This document shows positions 1-5,471 of a DNA stretch of 8,487 nucleotides, piece by piece. Each line of letters begins with the position of its first letter. The stretch's first letter is position 1. The position numbers and the translations under genes were made by a program. The notes under the pieces are model-generated. The model had not been told where the DNA came from and searched no databases. It worked only from the letters and a program-made list of their open reading frames with translations. The stretch is from CAZMCH01 sp964564735 (lineage in GTDB: Bacteria; Poribacteria; DTPJ01): contig CAZMCH010000133.1 of the NCBI GenBank assembly GCA_964564735.1, positions 1 to 8,487 of the forward strand, in the 5' to 3' direction.

Positions 1-622
1 TAATTCTTCGTATTATTTCTTCTATTTGCCCCAAAAAGCCAAAATAAAAACCTGATTGCATACATGAAACCGTATTTTTGCCAATAGCCTGTAAAGGTTG
101 AGTTATGTCAATTTTAGGTAATAAAGCAGTTTCTCCTGCAAGTGCTTCAATTGATGTTCCTATACCTGCAGTAATTGCGCCACCAATAAAGATTCCTTCT
201 TCTGAAATGACATCAAACGTTATCGCAGTTCCCAGATCAACTATAATCAAAGCTCCTCCGTATTCAGCATATCCCGCAACTGCATTGACAATGCGGTCTG
301 CACCAAGTTCATTTGGATTATCATAATCTATCTTTATACCAAGTTTTAGGTCACTACTAACAATGACAGGCTTCTCTCCAAACCATTTTGAAGACATCTC
401 TTTTAGTTGTGAGGTTACTATTGGGACAACAGATGAGATAATAATTCCTGTAATTTGTTTGTTTTCGATTCCTTTTCTTTCTAAATAATCTAATATTAAA
501 AGTCCAAACTCATCGCAGGTCTTGTTTATATCAGTATGTATTCTCAAATCACCAATAATGTCATTGCCATAGAAAAGCCCGACATTGATATTGCTGTTTC
601 CTACGTCAAATGCTAGTAGCAA
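1..622 (-). CDS. coaX: Type III pantothenate kinase, 3' end beyond the window
   Basis: CoaX phosphorylates pantothenate with ATP in the cytoplasm, the first step of coenzyme A synthesis. I translated 207 codons from the minus strand; the family is usually about 255 residues, so roughly 50 are missing at the left edge. Visible motifs are the N-terminal phosphate loop DVGNSN (residues 6-11), GADR (107-110) with the family's catalytic-base aspartate D109, the second phosphate motif DLGTAITFD (129-137), the GGAITAGI turn (147-154), and a C-terminal stretch MQSGFYFGFLGQIEEIIRRI typical of the family. The start is TTG at 622-620: the protein then opens MLLAFDVGN as CoaX proteins do, and an AAGGAGG Shine-Dalgarno lies 7 nt upstream. 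No in-frame ATG would keep the first motif. Fold and motif order are clear. The gene is divergent from the small ORF at 732. I could not find a convincing minus-strand promoter in 637-731. Confidence 0.96.
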   Translation of the reverse strand, partial: MLLAFDVGNSNINVGLFYGNDIIGDLRIHTDINKTCDEFGLLILDYLERKGIENKQITGIIISSVVPIVTSQLKEMSSKWFGEKPVIVSSDLKLGIKIDYDNPNELGADRIVNAVAGYAEYGGALIIVDLGTAITFDVISEEGIFIGGAITAGIGTSIEALAGETALLPKIDITQPLQAIGKNTVSCMQSGFYFGFLGQIEEIIRRI

Positions 623-629
623 TGGTATT

Positions 630-636
630 CCTCCTT
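630..636 (-). promoter_or_regulatory. Shine-Dalgarno that fixes the TTG start of coaX
   Basis: Read on the minus strand, positions 636-630 are AAGGAGG, a full anti-16S match. It is followed by a 7-nt spacer and then TTG at 622-620. This spacing supports TTG as the true initiation codon of coaX. Confidence 0.8.
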
Positions 637-671
637 TATATGCCTTAAGACAAAAACCATAAAGATTATGC

Positions 672-700
672 TTGCCTGTTGTTAGACACTATGCTAAAAT
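672..700 (+). promoter_or_regulatory. Sigma-70-type promoter for the small four-cysteine gene
   Basis: TTGCCT (672-677) and TAAAAT (695-700) are separated by exactly 17 bp. TG at 692-693 adds an extended -10 (TGCTAAAAT). Transcription would start near 707, about 25 nt before the ATG at 732. Assigned by inspection only. Confidence 0.6.
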
Positions 701-731
701 TAAGGAAAATCAATAAAAAAGGAGATTAATC

Positions 732-941
732 ATGGTTGACAGATTTTCAGATAATAACGAAAATGTAAGATTTTGTCCACTACTCACAATAGTAAAAGCA
801 GGACAGGCAAATTATATGGTATGCCAGAGCAACTGCATATTTTTTCTTGATGAGGAATGTGCATTTATTACATCCGCTAAAGCATTAAAAGGAATTATCA
901 AAGGCGATAACACCAATCATAAAAGTAAAAGTGAAAAATAA
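732..941 (+). CDS. Small four-cysteine protein, unknown function
   Basis: This encodes a 69-residue cytoplasmic protein with no signal peptide or membrane segment. An AAGGAG ribosome site sits 7 nt before the ATG, and the gene has its own promoter (672-700) and terminator (962-992), so I regard it as real and monocistronic. The cysteines lie at 15, 31, 35 and 43 (C-x15-C-x3-C-x7-C), in the contexts FCPLL, VCQSNC and DEEC, followed by AFITSAKALKGI and a lysine-rich hydrophilic tail. The layout resembles short proteins with a CP...CxxxC...C pattern that probably bind a metal or an iron-sulfur cluster, but I cannot name a family and the metal role is inferred. A disulfide-bonded fold is unlikely without an export signal. 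The flanking coaX and folK are metabolic and give no clear functional hint. Confidence 0.75.
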   Translation: MVDRFSDNNENVRFCPLLTIVKAGQANYMVCQSNCIFFLDEECAFITSAKALKGIIKGDNTNHKSKSEK

Positions 942-961
942 TCTTTAATCATACAGATAAT

Positions 962-992
962 AAAGGCAGATTATATTGATCTGCCCTTTTTA
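962..992. terminator. Bidirectional rho-independent terminator
   Basis: GGCAGAT (965-971) pairs with ATCTGCC (979-985) around a 7-nt loop. AAA at 962-964 can add pairs with the T run, leaving C986 unpaired. A T-rich tract (987-994) follows on the plus strand, ending the small gene, and TTTATTAT follows on the minus strand, ending folK. The folK stop codon (992-990) lies within the plus-strand T tract, so one hairpin serves both convergent genes. Confidence 0.8.
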
Positions 993-1481
993 TTCTTCTA
1001 ATGATAATTTTACTGCTTTTACAGAATCGAGTCTATCGAGAATTTCCTTTATTGATTTATTAAATATAGGGTGTATGGCGTTTTCTGCAATCTCTGCCAA
1101 AGGAACAAGCACAAACGCCCTTTCGTGCATTCTTGGATGAGGAATAATTAAATCAGGCTCATTCAGGCATAATTTATCATATAAAAGCAAATCAAGGTCA
1201 ATTATTCTTGGTCCCCATTTGATTTCCCGTTTTCTACCCATTTCTTGCTCAATTCCTAAAAGAATACCTAAAAGCCTTTTTGGTGAAATATATGTCTCCA
1301 ATTCAGCGACAGCATTTATAAACCAATCTTGATCTTCATATCCTATCGGTTCGGTTTCATAAAAAGATGATATTTTAATAATCTTTATATCATGATTCTG
1401 ATTCAGCAGATTCAAAGCATGAAGTATATTTTCTGATTTATTGCCAATATTTGAACCGAGACCAATATATGCTATTGACAT
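990..1481 (-). CDS. folK: 2-amino-4-hydroxy-6-hydroxymethyldihydropteridine pyrophosphokinase (HPPK)
   Basis: HPPK transfers pyrophosphate from ATP to 6-hydroxymethyl-7,8-dihydropterin, the step before dihydropteroate synthase in folate synthesis. The 163 residues match the usual length of a stand-alone HPPK. The GLGSNIGN loop is at 7-14, EPIGYEDQDWFINAVAE at 44-60 forms the pterin pocket region, and the family signature KWGPRIIDLDLL spans 88-99 with the two Mg-binding aspartates D95 and D97. The arginine-rich ATP loop MGRKR is at 81-85, and IPHPRMHERAFVLVPL (113-128) supplies H115, R117 and R121. All key residues are present. The ATG is preceded by GAGGA with a 6-nt gap. It is not fused to or next to folB or folP here, and it is transcribed alone from the promoter at 1532-1560 toward the shared terminator. 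Confidence 0.97.
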   Translation of the reverse strand: MSIAYIGLGSNIGNKSENILHALNLLNQNHDIKIIKISSFYETEPIGYEDQDWFINAVAELETYISPKRLLGILLGIEQEMGRKREIKWGPRIIDLDLLLYDKLCLNEPDLIIPHPRMHERAFVLVPLAEIAENAIHPIFNKSIKEILDRLDSVKAVKLSLEE

Positions 1482-1512
1482 TATTATTCCTCATAAAATC
1501 GTTAGATTGTTA

Positions 1513-1541
1513 TTGACATATATTCAACAGAATTTTATCAT
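1513..1541 (+). promoter_or_regulatory. Sigma-70 promoter for the caspase-headed operon
   Basis: A perfect TTGACA (1513-1518) is 17 bp from TATCAT (1536-1541). The start would be near 1548, giving a leader of about 57 nt before the ATG at 1605. No riboswitch-like structure is apparent in that AT-rich leader. Confidence 0.7.
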
Positions 1542-1560
1542 ATTAATACAAGACAAACAA
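1532..1560 (-). promoter_or_regulatory. Promoter for folK
   Basis: On the minus strand TTGTTT (1560-1555) and TAAAAT (1537-1532) are 17 bp apart, with TG two bases upstream of the -10 (TGATAAAAT, extended -10). Its -10 overlaps the -10 of the rightward promoter by two bases (1536-1537). Confidence 0.6.
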
Positions 1561-1604
1561 GCCTAATTGATGTTCAAAAAATAGATGAAAAATGAGGAAA
1601 AAAA

Positions 1605-3938
1605 ATGAAAATAAGAGATCTAATCATTGCCATATCTTTGTTTTTTGTAGCAAATCCCGCTACAATTCTACCCTCTGTTCCTGAAAATGTCATAATTATA
1701 CGTTCTGAAGGTGGAAGCAAGATTGTAAATGGCAACATGGAATCATCAAGAAATCAAGCTATGAATAATGCGATCTATAAAGCTATTAAGTCTTTAAGCT
1801 ACGAAATAGCAAGCCTTAGCCAATATGAAAGCGATCAGATTATGTCCAAATTAGAGCCAAATACAAAAGATTATATTACAGGATACGAGATAAACGAAGA
1901 TAAAGTATTAAATGGAGTTATTAGAATCATTCTTGATGTCCAAATTCTACCAGAAAAACTTGTTGATATAATTTTATCAGACATCGGTATACCATCATTT
2001 CGTCATAAGCCAAGAATAATGATTGCCTTATCAGATGAGCAAAAGCCATTGATAGCCGCTTTGGAAAAGGGATTTACAAGACTGGGATTTCGTGTAATTG
2101 CAATCAATAATAATGATAACGAGTTAAAATCAAACATAGAGATCGGAGACACAGATCGAATTATAAAAGCTGTTGCAAAACTGGGTTGCGAAGTAGTTAT
2201 CACAGGAGAATGTGTCTATACAAAGATAGAAAATAATAGACTTGGAAAGATGGTGTCATGGCAAAATGAAGCATCTTTGAAGGCAATAAGATGTCAAGAT
2301 AAGCAAATTCTTTCCGCTGGAAATTATAAAGGAACAGAACTCTCTCTCAATGAACAAACAGGCAAAAGAAAGACTGGTGAAAAAATTGCACAAGAGCTAA
2401 TAGCAGACTTTCCTCAAAAGATTGTAAAGATATGGTTAACTGATATGGTTCTTGGCAAGATAAAGCAAACTCCATTTCCATCAAATGTCACGCCACCAGA
2501 GATTATAATTGATTCGCCGTATGATCAGCTTGTTACTGAAGATATAACTGTTAGATTTGTTGGTTCTGCAAAATTTGATGAGGATTTGGGTGAAGTAAAA
2601 TTTTATATAAATGGTTCTTCATTAGCTCTTGATGGATACTCACACCTCTCATCAAATAATAATATAATTCTCTTTAATCGGCAAATACCATTAAGAATTG
2701 GAGATAACACTTTGTCCATATCCGCTGTCGGTAAAAATTGTGAAAAAACAGAAAAAAGCATAAAGGTTGTTTGCGATCCATCAAGAAAAGTTGATAATTC
2801 GTTAGTGAATATTAAGATTGAGTTTCCTACACCAAATCAAAAGGTTTCAGAAGAATCTATACTTGTTACAGGGGAAATTATAAGCAAAATACCCATAAAA
2901 GATCAAATTGATATAACAGTAAATGGAAAAGAGCCTGTCCCATTTCGTGGAATGAAAATTAAGCGAAATCCTGAAAAAGAAAATGAGCAATCGATACCAA
3001 TCAATAAGCAAGTATTTCTGACACAGGGACTCAATGATATTGCAATTATGGTAACATCAGAAGATGGGCAAAAATTCAAGAAAAATGTGCCTGTTTTCTA
3101 TATACCTTTTTCCCAATCCATAGCGGAACAAAGAAAATTTGCTGTTATAATCGGAATTAATAAATATGCAGATTCAGATATAGATAGCCTAAAAGTTGCA
3201 AGTGTTGACGCAATGAGTATATATAAGATTTTAACCGATCAGAAAGGAGGGAATTTTCCAAAAGAAAATGTAAGAATTTTGATTGATGAAAATGCAACAA
3301 GAGAATCAATCATGCAATCATTAGGCGAATGGCTACCGAGTCAGGTTAAGTCTGGTGATATGGTGTTTATCTTCTATTCTGGTCATGGTGGAGTTGAGCC
3401 AGACTTGACAGGTGAAGAACCTGATGGCATAAGCAAATATATAATTCCACATGACGCTAATGTGGAAAACCTTTTCTCAACAGCTATACAAAACTCATCA
3501 ATATCAAAAATGCTACAGCGTATTTCCTCTAACAAAATGATTTTTTTTATAGACTGTTGTTATAGTGGAGGAGTTACAACAGGTGACGAGGTGATAAAAT
3601 CTATTACACCTCCGTCAATAAAGGTCGGAAATGATGTTTATAATGATTTTTCTGGAAGTGGACGTGTTGTAATATCAGCAAGTCTTCCTGATCAGGTGTC
3701 GTTTGAAGTTCCAGAATTGAATCATGGGATATTTACATATAATCTGATCGAAGGTATATCAGGCAAAGCGGATTTTGATCAGGATGGGTCTTTGACTTTG
3801 ATCGCTGAAATTTACCCATTTTTAAGCAATGAGGTAAATAAAATGGCAAATAAGATGGGTTTTAGGCAAAATCCAACGCTTAAATGTCAGGTTGTTGGTG
3901 ATATTGTAATTTCAAGGGTTATAATGAAAATGGATTAA
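1605..3938 (+). CDS. Exported caspase-family (peptidase C14) protein with FlgT/TolB-like and Ig-like domains
   Basis: This 777-residue protein starts with a signal peptide or N-terminal anchor (about 1-24: MKIR, a hydrophobic core, then PATILPS). Residues 25-125 resemble the FlgT N-terminal/LPP20 fold (ESSRNQAMNNAIYKAI, then TGYEI and VIRIILDVQI). Residues 130-285 look like a TolB/CsgG-like alpha/beta module (KPRIMIAL, LGCEVVITGE, then IAQELIADFPQKIVKIW). Two beta-rich Ig-like modules follow, at about 297-390 and 401-500. The caspase domain is 508-777, opening with KFAVIIGINKY. The catalytic histidine is H594 in FYSGHGG and the nucleophile is most likely C652 in FIDCCYSGG, matching the DxCxSG pattern of bacterial metacaspase-like enzymes. 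DFDQDGSLT (723-731) is EF-hand-like and may bind calcium. Both active-site residues are present, so activity is plausible; specificity cannot be read. GAGG lies about 7 nt before the ATG. It heads the operon. Export puts the protease in the envelope, unlike cytoplasmic defence caspases. Confidence 0.88.
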   Translation: MKIRDLIIAISLFFVANPATILPSVPENVIIIRSEGGSKIVNGNMESSRNQAMNNAIYKAIKSLSYEIASLSQYESDQIMSKLEPNTKDYITGYEINEDKVLNGVIRIILDVQILPEKLVDIILSDIGIPSFRHKPRIMIALSDEQKPLIAALEKGFTRLGFRVIAINNNDNELKSNIEIGDTDRIIKAVAKLGCEVVITGECVYTKIENNRLGKMVSWQNEASLKAIRCQDKQILSAGNYKGTELSLNEQTGKRKTGEKIAQELIADFPQKIVKIWLTDMVLGKIKQTPFPSNVTPPEIIIDSPYDQLVTEDITVRFVGSAKFDEDLGEVKFYINGSSLALDGYSHLSSNNNIILFNRQIPLRIGDNTLSISAVGKNCEKTEKSIKVVCDPSRKVDNSLVNIKIEFPTPNQKVSEESILVTGEIISKIPIKDQIDITVNGKEPVPFRGMKIKRNPEKENEQSIPINKQVFLTQGLNDIAIMVTSEDGQKFKKNVPVFYIPFSQSIAEQRKFAVIIGINKYADSDIDSLKVASVDAMSIYKILTDQKGGNFPKENVRILIDENATRESIMQSLGEWLPSQVKSGDMVFIFYSGHGGVEPDLTGEEPDGISKYIIPHDANVENLFSTAIQNSSISKMLQRISSNKMIFFIDCCYSGGVTTGDEVIKSITPPSIKVGNDVYNDFSGSGRVVISASLPDQVSFEVPELNHGIFTYNLIEGISGKADFDQDGSLTLIAEIYPFLSNEVNKMANKMGFRQNPTLKCQVVGDIVISRVIMKMD

Positions 3939-3967
3939 GAAATAACAGATTATTCAAGGAGGGATAA

Positions 3968-4039
3968 ATGAAAAATTCAATTGCTGTTGCAGTAGCTCTT
4001 CTAATTTTTGTATTTTTTCTATTCAATGCTATGCAATAG
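3968..4039 (+). pseudogene. Signal-peptide reading frame detached from the LamG gene by a frameshift
   Basis: An excellent AAGGAGGG site (3956-3963) precedes ATG 3968, which opens a 23-codon frame: MKNS followed by a long hydrophobic run, ending at TAG 4037-4039. This is a signal peptide without a mature protein. The next frame (-1) is open from before this ATG through to 4749. If the T6 tract at 4013-4018 had one more T, translation would read from the hydrophobic core into FSIQCYAIDVKSILGIW and on into the LamG protein. The joined gene would be 3968-4749, with likely cleavage after CYA, matching the SYA|I site of the neighbour at 4827. The T5 run at 4005-4009 is a second possible place for the lost base. 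A sequencing error, a true mutation or phase variation would all look like this. Confidence 0.8.
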
Positions 4040-4053
4040 ATGTAAAATCAATA

Positions 4054-4749
4054 TTGGGAATATGGCTACTTGATGAAAACAGTGGTAATATCGCAAAGGA
4101 TTCATCAGGAAATGTTAGAGACGGTGAAATCAAAGGTAATATCAAATGGACAAAAGGGAAATTTGGTAATGCTCTTGAATTCCCGGGGCAAGGTGATAGT
4201 CAAGTCGTAATACCTCATGATGATGCTCTTAGCGTTAAGACTTTTTCTATAACCGCATGGGTAAATCTTGTAAATAATGGTTCATATCAGGCGCTTATAG
4301 AAAAAGGTGCTATTGCAAATGATGTGAGGAATTTTTATCTTGCGGTTACTCCTGAAGGATTACTTTATGTGGGATTCAAAGGCGATGCGGGTTGGAATAG
4401 TGTTTTGGGTGATGTAGTTGCAGACAAAAACTGGCATCATGTAGGCGTTACTTATGACTCAAAAAAGATTCTTGTTTATCTTGATGGTAAGTCATATACA
4501 AAATTGGCTATTGGAGTTGAAGGCGGTATCGATCCCCTTATAAATGATGCGCCAATAACTTTTGGTGTAACTAATACTGGTGGAGGCGAACCCGCCCAAG
4601 GTATTATTGATGAAGCAGGGCTTTTTAATAAGGGATTATCTGAAGCTGATATTAAATCTATAATGAATAATGGTCTTCAAAAATCTGCACTTTCAATTCA
4701 GCATTTGGATAAACTAACTAATACATGGGGCAATATAAAATTTTTCTAA
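4054..4749 (+). CDS. LamG-like jelly-roll (concanavalin A superfamily) protein, frameshifted from its signal peptide
   Basis: The open frame can start only at TTG 4054 (231 residues), which has no Shine-Dalgarno; the natural start is ATG 3968 in the other frame (see the entry there). The body is one LamG/Laminin_G_3 domain: GIWLLDENSGNIAKDSSGN (2-20), GKFGNALEFPG (35-45), FSITAWVNL (64-72), WHHVGVTYDSKKILVYLDG (127-145) and GIIDEAGLFNKGLSEADI (183-200), in the standard strand order. Such domains bind polysaccharide or protein ligands outside the cell, with no catalytic residues expected. The C-terminus, DKLTNTWGNIKFF (219-231), follows the domain and is repeated in the next protein, which suggests a short sorting or docking tail. 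It lies 29 bp (to ATG 3968) after the caspase gene and is probably co-transcribed. Ligand unknown. If the frameshift is real, little exported product would be made. Confidence 0.85.
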   Translation: MGIWLLDENSGNIAKDSSGNVRDGEIKGNIKWTKGKFGNALEFPGQGDSQVVIPHDDALSVKTFSITAWVNLVNNGSYQALIEKGAIANDVRNFYLAVTPEGLLYVGFKGDAGWNSVLGDVVADKNWHHVGVTYDSKKILVYLDGKSYTKLAIGVEGGIDPLINDAPITFGVTNTGGGEPAQGIIDEAGLFNKGLSEADIKSIMNNGLQKSALSIQHLDKLTNTWGNIKFF

Positions 4750-4755
4750 TTCGCT

Positions 4756-4792
4756 CTTGTGCTAATATTTTTTAAATGTGAACTAGCACAGG
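4756..4792 (+). other. Intergenic hairpin between the two jelly-roll genes
   Basis: TGTGCTA (4758-4764) is complementary to TAGCACA (4784-4790), extendable by one wobble and one C-G pair to 4756/4792, around a 19-nt AT-rich loop. It is followed by TCTTTAATTT rather than a clean T run. It could be a weak terminator, an RNA-stability element or an operator. The large loop makes it uncertain. Confidence 0.35.
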
Positions 4793-4826
4793 TCTTTAAT
4801 TTACCTATTTTGGTTAGGAGGCAAAA

Positions 4827-5471
4827 ATGAAATCAGTATTAATCTTTGGCTTTTTGTTGTTTTTTGTGTTCTCATCGACAATGTCCTATGCAATACTTTG
4901 GGATTTCAATAATGACGCCCAAGAGAAAGACTGGAAAGCCATATTCGGGACTTGTGAAATAGACAAAGATAAAACATACAAAATAAGCGATCCGGCTGGG
5001 GAAGCCCTTGCTATCGCAGGCGAGTCTTTTTGGACTGACTATACTATAACTTGTAAAGCCCGTTTGACTCAACCCGCAGGTTTTAATAATATTGCAATCG
5101 CCTTTCGCGCAACAGAAGACGGAACCAGCGAATATATGCTTATGTTTGAAGGGGGACGTCAACAGGCTGAATGGTGGAAGAAAGTATCTGGTGCATACAC
5201 AGAAATAAAGGTAAGTCCGCTAGAAATTGATTTGAAGAACTGGTTTACGGTAAAGGTTGTTGTTAAGGGAAAAACGTTTGAAGGTTATTATAATGACAAA
5301 TTTATTAACTCTATTGAGGATTCTGCTCTAAAAGAAGGGAAAGTAGGTGCTAGGGTATATGGTTGCACATCACATATAGATGATTTTGACGTCAATGGAC
5401 CCGGAATACCACTCACAAGCGTTGATTCATTTGGAAAATTAACAACAGCATGGGGAGAGATCAAAAAATAG
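4827..5471 (+). CDS. Exported jelly-roll protein resembling DUF1080/3-keto-disaccharide hydrolase-type domains
   Basis: The 214-residue product has a clear signal peptide: MKSV, a hydrophobic core, and SYA with probable cleavage after A22, leaving ILWDFNND. The mature part fits one concanavalin-like sandwich: WDFNNDAQEKDWK (25-37), GEALAIAG (58-65), FWTDYTITCKARL (68-80), NIAIAFRATEDGTSEYMLMFEG (88-109), NWFTVKVVVKGKTFEGYYNDK (138-158), and GKVGARVYGCTSHIDDFDV (171-189). That order is typical of DUF1080-like and GH16-like domains. I see no confident catalytic pair, so I call a carbohydrate-binding or -acting fold, not an enzyme. The tail GKLTTAWGEIKK (203-214) matches that of the LamG protein upstream. 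An AGGAGG site lies 5 nt before the ATG. The last 22 bp are shared with the start of the membrane-protein gene, which implies translational coupling. Confidence 0.82.
   Translation: MKSVLIFGFLLFFVFSSTMSYAILWDFNNDAQEKDWKAIFGTCEIDKDKTYKISDPAGEALAIAGESFWTDYTITCKARLTQPAGFNNIAIAFRATEDGTSEYMLMFEGGRQQAEWWKKVSGAYTEIKVSPLEIDLKNWFTVKVVVKGKTFEGYYNDKFINSIEDSALKEGKVGARVYGCTSHIDDFDVNGPGIPLTSVDSFGKLTTAWGEIKK

Noticed and set aside
105..326. Plus-strand open frame of 73 codons
   Set aside because: It is antisense to coaX, whose motifs are intact on the minus strand, and it has no ribosome site.
637..731. Minus-strand promoter for coaX
   Set aside because: CATAAT-like hexamers exist but none has an acceptable -35 at 16-18 bp.
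1507..1530. Imperfect inverted repeat TGTT...AACA over the -35 of the caspase promoter
   Set aside because: Only four outer bases match on each side, which is expected by chance in such AT-rich DNA.
1605..3938. Caspase as part of a known antiviral island such as a CBASS or gasdermin system
   Set aside because: No nucleotidyltransferase, gasdermin, TPR-CHAT or other defence partner is nearby, and the protein carries an export signal.
4013..4018. Programmed -1 ribosomal frameshifting at the T tract
   Set aside because: The heptamer in frame is A TTT TTT, not a canonical X XXY YYZ site, the tract is short for polymerase slippage, and I see no clear stimulatory stem-loop after it. A lost base or phase variation is simpler.
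4872..5162. Minus-strand open frame of 96 codons
   Set aside because: It lies fully inside the exported jelly-roll gene, which has a signal peptide, a good ribosome site and a coherent fold.
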